A DNA stretch of 64,000 nucleotides from Klebsormidium nitens (Eukaryota; Streptophyta; Klebsormidiophyceae; Klebsormidiales; Klebsormidiaceae), in NCBI GenBank assembly GCA_000708835.1, contig DF237226.1, positions 1 to 64,000 of the forward strand, in the 5' to 3' direction. The notes beneath the pieces are model-generated. The model did no database searches and was not told the DNA's origin. It was given only the letters and a program-made list of their open reading frames with translations. Every line of letters starts with the position of its first letter. Within the stretch, counting starts at the first letter, position 1. A program made the position numbers and the translations under genes. This document shows, in pieces, positions 33,532-45,600 of this stretch.

Positions 33532-35073
33532 GCTTATTGACTGTGGATGAAATGACAAAGATAGGACACTGCGTTTTCTAGAACTGTGCACGCTACTGAT
33601 TGTTGATTGATGATTAGTGATAGAGGGTTGCTTCAAGCATGCGAGTGTGTGGTGCGTCGGACTTTAGTTGAATGGACGGCCGGGGTAGAGTCACCGCGCA
33701 AGATCAGAAACAAGGGACAGGAATAAAAAAGGACGACACTTTGAAGTCCTCTGATTAAGAAAACCGCAGTGCAAGCGTCAACAATTGCTCAGATATAATG
33801 CAGTAGGCCAACGGCAGACGGCAGCTGCAAAGGCTAATTCAGAAAGGTACCAATAAGAGACAAGAGACAACCGAGAGATTTGGTAAAGCTCCCCGAAAAT
33901 GAATTGATAAGTGGACTTTCTTTGAACTTCGATCGTCATACTACCTTTGTAGCGTCCAGAAGTAGCTAGTTTAGCCAATGGAGATCACTGAGTGGTTCTT
34001 TCATTAGAAACAATGGAGCAGGCCCGCATTTGAGATCGGACTCACCTCAGATCGGCCGGCATGAATGCACTGCCAGCCTGAAAGGCGCCGGGAAGCCACT
34101 CTCACTACTGCGACCGTCGTCTTCAACGTAGACTACACTAGATAACAAGAATGTTTCTGTCTGACTTCAGCAGACCACTAGCTCATAAGCTAGTCGGACA
34201 TGAATAATTGTTCTAATTATATTCATTGCGCTGGAGCCGCCAGCCTGCGCGCCATGCGCCGGATTTGCATGTAGTATAGCTTAGTAGATGTCACCGATAG
34301 CTTTGAGGCGCCGCGACTGCCGACTGGTCGATCTCCAATATCCAATGCGAATGATTCATGGTACGCATACACGTAGCAAACTGACAGTGCCAAAGAGGAA
34401 TTGAATGCCGTGCCGCCGTACTTGATCTCATGCAAGCTTTAACGTGTCAGCGACGAACTGTAAAAAGCAGGCCGCGCCACGGATGGTCGAGTTTGGCATC
34501 ATTGGTACCGTACACTGACATGGGCCCTAGAGCTAGCTCATTGTCATGTGGCGGCCCGCGCCGCGGCGCGCCCAAACTGCAGTGCGGCTTTGACATTTCA
34601 CTGGGTACAGACTAGGCTGCTAGTCATATTAGTAAAGTCCATGCGACTACGGTGAATTGTCAGAGAGGGTCATTGGCTGCAGCGCACAAGGTGCTCCAGC
34701 CAAACCATAACGTGAAGCCTGTCGCAAGTCAAAGCTGTGCACGGCGGAAACTTTGACATGCAATGATGCGGCCTTTGACCAGCAGTTGAAACTCAAGCCA
34801 GTGGCCAGGGCTCTAGGTCAGGACGGATGCAAGGTGGTCACAACGGGCCCGGCTAATAGATGCACACTGACTCAGGTTGATGTTTCAAGCCCGGTTTACT
34901 AAGTCCAACCTATGCTTGACGATGTTAAGGCAAACCACTGAACAGGCAAGGCTAAGGGCGGCCCGCAGACTCATTTTGTTGCAAACCACTTGTTGACATC
35001 ACACGCAAATCGACTTCTAGCTATACGTACAGTCAAGTGCAATAAGAGTCCATTTGAATACTACACACACATC
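33532..35073. other. Convergent intergenic spacer, no gene seen
   Basis: Lies between the 3' ends of the PP4R3-like gene (+) and the unknown gene (-). A strongly GC-rich patch (GGCCCGCGCCGCGGCGCGCC) lies near 34550-34572. Scattered dyads occur, such as the CTAGCTCATAAGCTAG stem near 34180. No protein-like exon was found. Confidence 0.5.
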
Positions 35074-38000
35074 CTATCTACATCTGTACAGGCCTGATTC
35101 CGATGTAGTTGACCCGGACGCCGAAGGTCCAACTGAGCTGGTTGCGTCGTCAGTGCTCTCCTCAAAATCAGCAAGTGAGGCATCACTTGCTGTTGTCGAC
35201 CCCGTCGTAGGTCCCTCGGCAGGCCGCTGGAGAAAGAGCAACAACGGGTTAACGCCAAGATGGATGCGCATAAAACACATGCATCAGTTGACCGCGAGCG
35301 GCCCCTGATTCTACGGTCCAATGGTTCCTATCCTCAAGCACGCTCGAACTGAACGCCCTTTGAGAAGCTTCTTTCACGGCTTTGGGAGTAAAAGCTGAGT
35401 CGCGAATCCTAGAAAGACTTTCACCGCTTGTTGGCGTTTGACTCAAATACACAGGTATTGGATCCAGAATCAATGCTTTCATTCGGAAGCACGGAGCGGA
35501 TGCCACCAGAAAAGAACGATGGAAGACTGCCAGTATGTTCCCTCCTGCTGACATTAGATTCAACATGCAACACCTCTCGAGTCGACTATCGAAGATTGAG
35601 CATCAAAGAGCGCACAGCCCGTTCTCGAGGCACAGGCTACAACTTTGGGGTCACAGAGAGAACGTCAGACTTGCTACCATAACGAATTGCTGTGTGCAGC
35701 GTCATCCGAACAGCCAGCAATTTAAGTATAGAGCAGGAACGTGACCCACCTCATCTCGCTCCTAAGGACCCACTCGGCCTTAGCAGCTCCTCCAAAAGAG
35801 CCTGCATCAGAAACTTAGCTTGAGATAGTTCGCGATCCCAGTGCAATCATTGGACGTCTGAACATCTGAAGAGTGCTTGGCGAAGCAAGGATCCGGCTGA
35901 TCAGAAGTGTCTACCCATTCCAGAGTCGACGTGGCGGTCCGCTTTCAAAAGCAAATTAGCGTAATCCGTCGGCTCAATCGCTGATCGCCAAGATCCAGTC
36001 GGACCCCTTTGGCTTTGTTTGCAATCTAGAAGAGTGATGCTACAGAGCAGAGAAGAAGAGATGCGGAAATCGTGGTCACTTCCGCAAAGGCTCCACCTTC
36101 CACTGGATCGTCACTTCAGAAACACCAAGTCGTGGACTAAGATGCCTTACCCATACGATGGGTGGCTATCCACCGACCCAAGATCGAAAATGTCCCTTGA
36201 TCCTCGACACTGCTTTCTTGGCCCCCACCACCATCCGGCGGCGATGCCCTTGTTGGTACGCATCGGTCGGCATAATCCCAAAAGATCCACATAGGCTCCC
36301 TAATATCGCCGCGATCTCCTCCACAGGGGAATCCGAAGCGTCGGCCAATGCACAGGTGAGCCCAAAAGTTCCCGCCACGTGTGGGAAGTCGTTGAATACC
36401 GAGTCCGCCCAAACGAATTCCGACTCCGTGCTCCCAAAAGCCACTGGTCCGCCGATCGTCCTCGTTTCTGCTCTACGAGAACGAATCGCATCAAGCACGC
36501 CAAGGGCCACGTAGGCCAGCCCCGTCGTGTCGGGGCAGTGCCCCAGAGCGTGGGGGAGCGATTCAAGCAGCACGCTATTCGTGTTGCAACCCCAGAGGAG
36601 GCGAGCAATCTGATGCTCGACAAGGGGTGGATAAGGCTCGTGGCCACGCTGCAAAAGAGAGGAATCAAGCAACTCCATAAGTATTCCTGCTGGTTTGGTA
36701 CAACGGCGTCAAGCTCCTTCTTCCATTGAACAGAATTAAGCCCGACAAGCCCGACAAGCCCGAGTCGACTGTCTGAAATCGGAATACCCACAAGTTATGC
36801 TGAGTATGCTTGAAACCCGACTATGTGATCAAAGGACTCAAAATATGCTTTTCTAGGCTTTAGAGGTTTTAGGCATTCTAAGATTTGGAGCGTTTTCTAT
36901 TAAGCGTCAATATGCGATCCTTCTGACGACAGGATCTCTATGGTTTTGCCACAAAGCGACACCATAACCTGAGGTGACCCCCAAAGCTGAAGAGCACCTC
37001 AGTTCACATGCTTACTGGCTAGGACTGGAGAACTTCCTTGAAAAGAATCAGATGCGGTCAGGGCTCCAAGAATGTTTCGCAAGGGGTTCATGTTCTTACC
37101 GTAGGACTGAAGGATGCTTCCCTCAGGAACTCCAGAAAAGCAGCCTTTCCATGGGACGGCCTCCTTTGGAAGCACAAGGCTATTGTGCACAGCCCTTGCT
37201 GTTCTTCGTGGTCGAGCACCCCTCGAACACGCTGCTCTGTCTCAGATCTCAGATCTAGCAGGAGATTACAGTTTGAGGGTATCTCCTGGCCCACTCCGCA
37301 TCCTCCCTCTGCTGTGGCCAAACCACTGATCTGAGGCTGCCCCTGACGCTGTCTATCATCACCAAAACACCCCTCTAAACCACGTCTCCCTCCTTCTGCC
37401 TCTGGTTGCCTTTCTTCTCTTCCGGACTTCCACGTGTCTGCCTGCTTATGCGTCCCAGACCCCCCGCTGCTAAGATTTCTAGCACGACGCATGGCCTTGA
37501 GTGGGTCTATGTTCAGACGCCGCCACGGGCAGCCTGGCTCACGTGGATCGTCGTTGACATGGTCTTCAACAGCTGGCAAGAAGGAAGAGTCAGTACATGC
37601 CTCAGATGTCCTGGGAGGATGGGAGACCAGAAAGGTGAAGCCTTGGGCTTTCATTCGTACTCAAGAGATGGGAACTAATTCTTCCTTCTCCCTTTGAACT
37701 AGCAGTCCAGTCTACGTGACAATTTAATGATCGAAGAGGTTTTTGACCAGCTAACGCAGCTCGCGGTCACCCGATTTGGTTCTGCAATGCTCAGTTGGAA
37801 TGTCCTTGAGTTCAAAGTTCAGTGCTTTGCTGAGTTGTTGGGAGTCTGCTTTCTCTAGACTCCAGAGATCTTCATACGGTCAGCAAAACGCAGTATCTCA
37901 CGCAAGAACAGCATTTGGAATGTGCCATGGCCACTAATGTCGACAGGCGCCTATAATCAGAGAAAGTATGTTTCTCCTGCACGAGCACTTTGGAAAGGTC

Positions 38001-38806
38001 ACCTGCCTTGATTAGAATCCATAGTGAAAAGGCACAGATTGATAAATGTAGACAGGTGTCCAGCATTGAACTTGAGCGAACAATAGGTGAAAAGCGTTTT
38101 TGCAAAGCAGTGTGACTGAGCTGATCCCTGCTGCACGAATCTGAACCTTCGCATCTTTCATCTCATTGTCCCAACTTAGACCAACGTGCTCTCCAGGGTC
38201 ACAGACAGCAAGCAAACCATGGTACAGTTCTCAAGCTGCGACCAGGCCTGAAACAACAGCAAAACTGTAATATCGTGGATGAAGAGTATGAAAATCCTAC
38301 TGACCAAGGCAACACCTTTAATGGCCAATCATTGGAATTTGACGAGGTAGTCTGCTGGAACTGACATTTAGCATGTTAGACATAGAGTCTGCAAATCTAT
38401 GACAATCTTACATGCTTAAAAGGTGAAGAGGAGACACACCTGATGAAGATTGCCCTTCTTCACGAGGCTGGCAACCTTTCAGGAACTTCTCCTGATATTC
38501 CTCGGATACATGGCGGGGGTCGCTGACAGGACAGTCCCTTGGCAGGTGCAGGAGCTTTACCAAAGTCGCGCACTCGCAGGTTCTTGCACCCTGCTCAGGG
38601 GCTGCACAACAGACCGCCAGGTTCCGATAGAGTCTATCTCGGAGCTCCTGCCGGTGTTTGCCATCTCCCCGACAAACGGCCTCGTCAAGCAGCGTCTGGA
38701 AAGCCGCCACAGCAGGCTGTCGAGGCCGCGTTGTTGCATTCCCTGCATTCACCCCCATTCTGCGTGCTTTGGAGGGTTTGCTGCTGCCAGACTCGAGTGC
38801 TTGCAT
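35074..38806 (-). CDS. Unknown protein, multi-exon
   Basis: Exons 38806-38440, 37572-37100 and 36648-36166 join in phase (1,323 nt, 440 residues plus stop). The first exon is basic and helical (ELRDRLYRNLAVCCAAP), the second is Gly/Arg/Glu-rich and looks disordered, and the third is compact and hydrophobic (LPHALGHCPDTTGLAYVALG). That exon reaches TAG at 36166. A further exon with a strong acceptor (CTCTTTCTCCAG) lies at 35226-35074; it is Ser/Thr-rich (DASLADFEESTDDATSS) and ends YRCR-stop. It joins in phase if exon 3 is spliced at TGG|GTCGGT (36178), which would give about 487 residues; a stronger donor at TGG|GTAAGG just beyond is out of reach because of the TAG. No family was recognised. 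Confidence 0.6.
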
Positions 38807-40201
38807 GTCAAAAGTTAAACTTGGCTGGCTAGAGCTGGGGTATGGGAACTGCTCTTTAGCACGACAGCTGTGCCAGACCTCCAGGGGAATCCAGGTGACT
38901 GCGGTGATTGTTGAAAGGTCCGAATTCTGCCATTGTGATGCTGAATAACATTGACAAGGTCGAGTGCGAATTCACCCCCGACCCGCCCACTACTTAACAG
39001 CTGTAACTGTAAAAGCACGAGCGCACCCTCAACCAGGGAGCGGCCGTTAAGGCTGTGGCATGTGCAACAACCTACTACAAGTGGCAGGGAGAGCAGAATG
39101 AGAGCGAGTGAGCACTAGAGACCCCCTGCCATTCTAGCCCGATGTTGCAACCAAAGCGGACAAGCTGGCTCGTAAATCCTTGGGGTTCAGGTTCTGCAAG
39201 TTAAGCCTTCAAATGTGCCTCATAAAGGAGTAGGCTTGGCACCCCGCCTGCAAGGACGAGATTGACCCAGCGTGCCTGCTCTGATCGGGCAGATTGTGAC
39301 AACAGCTAGGCAGAATGGGCAAATGGGCCGCCACAGCAATGACTTTGAGGCTCGAGCACAGCCGCTGCCATGCAAGACGGGCAAGACGGGCAAGACAGTC
39401 CCCCAGGCTGCCAAGATGCAGGCCAAGATGGGCCAAGAATCAAGATGGGCAAGCTAGATGGGCAAGCTGGGCAAGATGGGCAAGCTGGGCAAGATGGGGC
39501 AAGCTGGCCGGGCAAGCTTAGAGCTAGATGGGCTAGATGGGCCAGATGGGCAAGCCATTGGCATGAGCAAGGGCGAGATGCCAGGTGGCAATTAGAATAC
39601 CGTATGCTGGCCCGGGGCCCCGCGCCGGAGGCGGCCGCCGAGCCTAGGCGGGCCCGGCCGTCATCCGACCGTGAAGACGGCTATTGCTCACTGTCAGCCG
39701 TCGATTCAAGATTCTGTATGACCCAAACGAGCACATCGAGCCCAACACGCCCGAGAAGGCCAGATGGTCCAGATGGACTTCATATGGACGTCAAAACTGC
39801 GCGGTAGCACTTGGCAGCTGGCTCAGTTAGCTGCAGCACTCCGGCCCTTCAGCTACTGCAGAACGCCGCACTGCACAAGTCGCAGATCACCTGGGCATAC
39901 GTGTGCTCTTTGATCTGATTCAGCTAGTACTAGGAGCTGAGCTGCCCGTGCTAGGTTGACCATGTATATTGTAGGTCGGACTGTGCTTCGTAGTTGCTAC
40001 AACCAGCTTGGGTGGAAAGCGTCCATTGAAAGGCTTACTTTTCAGCTGCAACTGGTGCGCAAACGCAAGATAGAGAAGCTAGCCGAGCGTCAGCGAAGAG
40101 TCCCTTGACCAGCTGTGATCAACTTCTGCGCCGCTCGATTGGAGGCACCTCGATCACTTCCTCGACTTCAAGACAGCAAATATCACCTTCCGTGCGCAAC
40201 A
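38807..40201. other. Divergent spacer with minisatellite
   Basis: Should contain the promoters of the unknown gene (-) and the small membrane-protein gene (+). A GC-rich patch (GGCCCGGGGCCCCGCGCCGG) lies at about 39612-39660, next to the GGGCAAG minisatellite listed separately. The open frames running through the minisatellite are judged not to be genes. Confidence 0.5.
39372..39556. repeat. GGGCAAGAT/GGGCAAGCT minisatellite
   Basis: Units of 9-10 bp (GGGCAAGA(T/C), GGGCAAGCT, GGGCTAGAT, GGGCCAGAT) repeat many times, first as GGGCAAGAC copies at 39372-39400 and then densely from 39425 to 39556. The array is imperfect and shows higher-order GGGCAAGCTGGGCAAGAT pairs. Confidence 0.9.
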
Positions 40202-41068
40202 ATGGCTCAAAAACTGGGAAAGTTTAGAGGATATGTCTCCCGTGCTCGTACGGTTGAGCTGGAAAACCTACGTGCCAGGCTGAGATCCAAGGTTCTGAAG
40301 CAGGGAGCAGCTGCCGGGATTCTGTCCATCACCCTCGGTAAGCGATCTCACTCATTTCACGTTACTTGGGAAGAGTCAAAGTTCATATCAGCTGGATACT
40401 CCACTAGCTGACGCCCCTTCTGCACAATCTGGACATGCAGTGGACACCCAATTCACCTTAGAAATCGGAAAAACATTTCTCCGTGAGTCGCCATCTCTCT
40501 TCATCCGTGCGCAATCGCCAAACTCTGAAAGCTTTGGTTATACATCATTATCTCAGCTTCTAACCCAGACCTGGGAGGCGAGGGGTTTAAGGAGAAGTAC
40601 TGGTGAAAGACAGTCAAAGCCACTGGTAGGCTATTCCCTGATCTGGTGTGCCTTCCTGAATCTAAAGTACGCCTGCATTTTGGTCAGCAAAAGCACTCCA
40701 TAGCTGTACCTAACATGCCCTGTGTCCACTATCCAGGCAGTCTGATCCTGGTGTTGAGAACCAATCAGTCTCCTGACCTATGACTAGAAAGGCAGGTCAT
40801 CATTTTGATGCATACCACATTCTGGTTCCGATACTCAACAAGTTTTCACATGCTACCTTCTGCAGTTGGCACGGTGGCGGGACTGATTGTCGTTATCACA
40901 AGCGGGGCTGCGGTGCCGCTGATCATTTCAACTTCCACTCCCATCGCGGTGAAGTTTGCAGTGATCCTCAAGAACGTCCTGGGAGCAGGGCGCGCTCTCC
41001 GCCGGATCCAGATTGTGAGCTTATCTCCATCCCGACTATATCAGGGCTTCGGGCCTGGAGGAGTTTGA
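40202..41068 (+). CDS. Small membrane protein, unknown
   Basis: Two exons, 40202-40337 and 40866-41068; 339 nt (112 residues plus stop), in phase. The ATG lies in an acceptable context (ACAATGGC). Residues 1-40 are basic and helical (GKFRGYVSRARTVELENLRA). From about 40 comes a long hydrophobic stretch (AGILSITLVGTVAGLIVVIT, then AAVPLII), followed by a second shorter one (IAVKFAVILKNVLGAG) and a basic end (RALRRIQ). This suggests two membrane helices with a cytosolic basic N-terminus. A donor-like ATT|GTGAGC inside exon 2 means the last 18 residues might instead be replaced by another exon. The family was not recognised. Confidence 0.55.
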
Positions 41069-42626
41069 AGTTCAACGCAACCCATGTCATGAATAATGAT
41101 TGCAACCGACACAGAAGGTGCCTTGGCTCTTGGCTTGCACATACTCTCCTTGTATTAGTCACGCCTGCCCACTTTCAACTGTCATCGGGTTCGTGCCCGT
41201 ATTGCCACCCTTTTTTGACTGCCTCTATCGGGCGAGTCCTGGAAATCTCATCAAGCCAGTTGGAGTCCGTGTCACTGTTGCTGAGGCCTCCATTGAACTG
41301 TTTTTTCTTTGTGCCTTTGAGTTCTGCTCTGCTTCAAGATTCCCTTCGCAAGTCTCGAATCAAAGTTGGAGCTGTAGGACTCGCTGTTGTACATTGAGTT
41401 GCTGGGAATTGGACTTACGACGGGTGGAATGGCCTTACTTTTTGCGATCCGCCACCATCTGGCGCTCAGCAGTCCGGCGTCTACACTTTGAGGTGGACTG
41501 CAAAACCATTTTGTCACAAAGAGGTCTTGTTTTGCTCGCAGATTGAAGAGGAGTTGGCCCGCAGGAACAGTCACGCCAGCCATCTGACCGCCTGAATCAG
41601 TCGCCAGAGCGATCGAGCACGTCGTAGATAAGATCGTATAGCATGGCATGGAGCTTGCCCGCGCGGCCGTACTTGAATTCCCGTCGAGTGTACATTTGGT
41701 CCACATGTAAGAGAGTTGTAGTAAGCTACACGAAGATACGATGCATACGACGTAGTGTCAATTAATGCGAACAACTAGTCATATGAACTTGACATAGGGT
41801 GCTTTCTTTTGACCAGAGTTTGAGCTTCACAAATTCGCGACATTACAGCTCCTTCGGTCCATTGCTGCACTTGCGTATTGGAATGTGACGTCATGATGAC
41901 AATTATCATATTGAGATTGTTGGTCGTGTGCGACGCGCAGGTCTCGGCGCCGCGCGGCCGGCCGCTGCTGAGCGAGTCCGATCGAGGCTTATGTTACTTG
42001 GCTAATCATATACGCATTTGAATATATGGTTCGCGGCTGTGCCATGAAATAGAGCGGACAAAGCCTGTGCAATCCGATCGTGCTCGGCGACTCAGCAGGA
42101 TTTGGCCGCCTCTTACGCGGCTTGGACGAAACGCAAAAAAGCCTATCCTTGGGAGAGTTCGGCTTAAGCCAAGATTGTGATCACGTTCCCTCAGACGATA
42201 AGGGGAGAAGGCCCTCACTACCCGGGCTCGTCATGGTCAGAACAAATCAATGACAGCCTCAAACGCGGTATGATTTGAAGGACAACCGCGGGAGTGGTAG
42301 TTGAAACAACCTGCGGAAATTTGATACATGAGCCAAAGCGAGAGTCTACCTCAAAGTTGCCTATCAAAGGAGGCTACTACCTGGCCTAAAGCGCCGCTGA
42401 AGTCCTAGAAAAGACCTCTTTTTGCCTTCCTACTTTCTTTCCCCTACGGTCTATTCAACCGTCGAATCAATCAAAGAAACACCTCTGGTCGCGTTCGATC
42501 TGTGCTCAACCATTGGTTCAAATCCACACTATATCAAAATCCATCTCTCAAGAAGCCAAAATATCCTCACGCTCGCCGTAACTACGAAACTAGAACGTGT
42601 CTCAAACCGGTTCTTCCCGGGGGGAT
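41069..42626. other. Convergent spacer, mostly no gene
   Basis: Lies between the small membrane-protein gene (+) and the end of the giant gene (-). A GC-rich patch (GGCGCCGCGCGGCCGGCCGC) lies at about 41947-41967. One possible short minus-strand exon is listed separately. Confidence 0.5.
41597..41738 (-). CDS. Possible orphan 3' exon, unknown
   Basis: After an acceptor-like TTCGTGTAG the minus strand reads a protein-like frame (HVDQMYTRREFKYGRAGK, then LHAMLYDLIYDVLDRSGD-stop). Its composition, with alternating charged and hydrophobic residues, looks coding. No upstream exon or start was identified, and an ATG inside would give only about 31 residues. Confidence 0.25.
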
Positions 42627-45600
42627 CTACTGGTTTCCAGACCCCTGCTGGTCAGCGAGAGAGAAGGTCGCGCCGCCTTCTCCGCGGGCCGCAGCCTGCT
42701 TCCGGCGCGCGATCACAAAGGCCCCAATCGCGGCCAAAACGAGCGCACCTCCCACACCGAGACCCACGCCAAGCCCCACAGCGACACTATTGCTGCCCCC
42801 GGTCTTCACACCGGGAGAAGGGCTCGCCGGGGTACCGGGGGCCGGGGTACCGGGCGCCGGGGTACCAGCCGGGGGAGTCTTCGGGGCAGTGGTGGGCGTT
42901 GGCGTGGGCGGGTCCGCGGTCACGGTCGCCGTGTGCAGCAGGTAGATTCCGTTCCAGTGGGCGGAATCCGGGGTGTACGTGGCGACCCCACTGACCGGGT
43001 CGTACGTCACCGGGAGGTCTTTGGTGACGTTCCAGGTGCAGCCGAAAAACGCGGAAGCGTCGTTCGGGGGCATGGTCGGGGTACAATCGGTTGCCGTGTA
43101 GACGTCGACCACGTACTGGACCGTCGCGGCCGCGAGGAGCGCGCGTCGCTTGGCTAGAGTGGGAACGCTCTGGAAGGAGATGGATCCCGACCCCGGGGAG
43201 AAGGGCTCGGAGTCCTGAATGAGGTATAGAGCGACTGCGCCGACAACTTCAGTCTTGGGGAGGAGGTCATAAGCTATGGGGATCTGGTCGGCGGTCGGGA
43301 AAGTCACGCCGGTTGCTTCGATCGGGGCCGTTCCGGCGGACGCGAAGCTGAAGCTGGCGACGCTGCCCACTAATTGCGTAACCACCGGTTTAGTGGCCGG
43401 GTCAAAGGTGTTAACCTCGGTCGTAACCGGGGGAGGCGTTGCGGGTGCGGGCGGGGCGGCAGTCGCCGCGACCGCATACAGCACAAAGACTCCATTCCAC
43501 TGCGCCTGCGCCGGCGCAAACTGCGCGGTTTGGCTCTGGGTTACGTAGGTAACCGTGCGGGTTGGCGCGACGACAGTCCAGGTACAGCCCGCGTAGGCGT
43601 CGGCTGACGTGGGCGGCAGTGCGACGGAGCACCCCCTGACGTGGTACACGTCAACGACGTACGCCTTTCCGCTGGCCGGAGCCGGGATTCCGCTGAACAC
43701 GACGGAGCCCGAGAAAGGGTAGAAGGGCCCCGCTGCCGTTTTGCCCTGGGTGAAGAAGACGCCGGCAACAGCGACAGGGGTGATGGTATCTGGCAGGGTC
43801 GCCACGGGCTGGGAAGCGCCCTGGTAATTTACCGCCACTCCGGTGATTGGGTCGAACGCCGACGCCCCAGTCGGTGTGGCACCAACAACCGATGCCGAAA
43901 CGGCGACACTCCCGGGCACGGTAACGGCGAAAGTGGGGGCGGTTTTGGGGTTCGGTAGGGGGACCGTCTCCGAAGCGACGGTCACCAGGCTTGGCACGCT
44001 GATCGTGTGCAGGACGTAGACTCCGTTCCAGGCGGCAACGGACGCCGTTCCGGTCTTGGACGCCGGATCGACGGAAACGGAAACGTTGGCCGCCGCGGGG
44101 GACCATTGGCAGTTGGTGTAGCTGTTGCTGGAAGCGCTCCCCGGAAGTGCCCAGAGGTCGCAACCGGTCGCTTGATAGAGGTCGACTGCGTACTGGAGAC
44201 CGGTCGGTAGAGCGGCTAGGTTGGCGAAGGTGATAGTGGCCGGGGCGGATGTGTTGTAAGGGGCTGGGAAAGAAGAGAAAGAAGGAATATGAAAGTGTGG
44301 AACGACATTAAGATGATTTTGAAATAGCTGCCAGCTAGTGCGTCTTCAAGTAAACGATAGCGTGCGGTAAAATCAGTGAAACGAAGTGAGATGTCTCCCA
44401 AAGAAGGTTGCGAAAGAGCCTTACGTGATTCAGGTTTGAGAGCAGATATTCTACTCGGATGGAACCGATGCAGAAAGCACTTCGCTGCCTGCGTTTAGTT
44501 GAGGGGGTGGAGCACTTTCGTGCCTTCCAAAGTGAAACAGTGGAAGGGGCTGAACTCTGCGGCAGTTTCCTTGATTCAAGCAAGGTGACAAGCAGAGGCG
44601 AACAGTCGAAGTGAGGATATCGCAAACGTAGCAGAGGCCTGCCGACCATGGAAACTCGTTCAAACGCACTAACTTCGCTACAGCACGCAACCGCGGTACT
44701 TCGACAAAGCTGGCACCTGGCTATGAGATCGTCCTAGAAACGAACCAGATATCTTCACGGTTTCCTTTTGAAACTTTCGATTGCTGGCCCACCCTACGAT
44801 AAGAAGACTTACCATTGTTGGCGACGACGAACAGAGCTGCCGCCCGCGAGGACGCGCCCGCGGCCGACGCGGGCGCCCCCGGCACCACGGCCGCGTCCGC
44901 ATACGCTATGGCATAAGCTGTCGCGCTGCCGTCCGCCGGGACAGGCACGCTGAAGCCGAACGTTCCGGCCGTCGCGTGAACGGAACTGTCGTTGACGGCC
45001 GCCGGAATCGCCGCGCCTTGGAACGTCTTCCCGCCGAAGATGGTCGCCGTTCCGGGCGACGTAACCGTCGGGTCGTTGCCGTAAACCCGCGCGAGCAGCA
45101 CGGGCGCGAAGCGCGCGGCGTCGCCCCACCAGACGACCGGCAGCGCGGCCGCCTCGCAGTGCCGCGCGGCCGCGTTGAGGAGCCCGTCGGCCGCGGCGGT
45201 AAAGCACGCGTAGTTGTCGCACTCGGAGCTGGTGTTGCTGCAGGGTGACGTGGCGAGCCCGTATTGGGCGATGAGCTGGAGCTTGGGCAGGAACGTGTTG
45301 ATGGCGCTCTGGATCGCGGGCTGCGTCTCGGCGACCGTGGAGGAGAGCGTGGTATTCTCTCCGGTCGCCGGAATGAGGTAGAGCGGAACTTCGTCGGCGG
45401 CCGCGAGGAGCGCCGCGAGCGCACACGCGTGCTGGTTCGCGGTGGTCGCGCCGTCGCCGCTGTCCAAGCCTGCCGGAAACGGAACGAATGTAGATCAGCT
45501 TCAATCCACTTTTTGGAACGTCATATGGTTGAACTGGTTCTGCATGTTCACCTTAGCAGCTAGAGTTGGGGGTTTAGAAATGGATACTGACGAGGTGCCA

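Noticed and set aside
39370-39807. 145-residue plus-strand frame with collagen-like GQDGQ repeats
   Set aside because: It is only the translation of the GGGCAAG minisatellite; there is no splice context and the frame runs on into GC-rich spacer.
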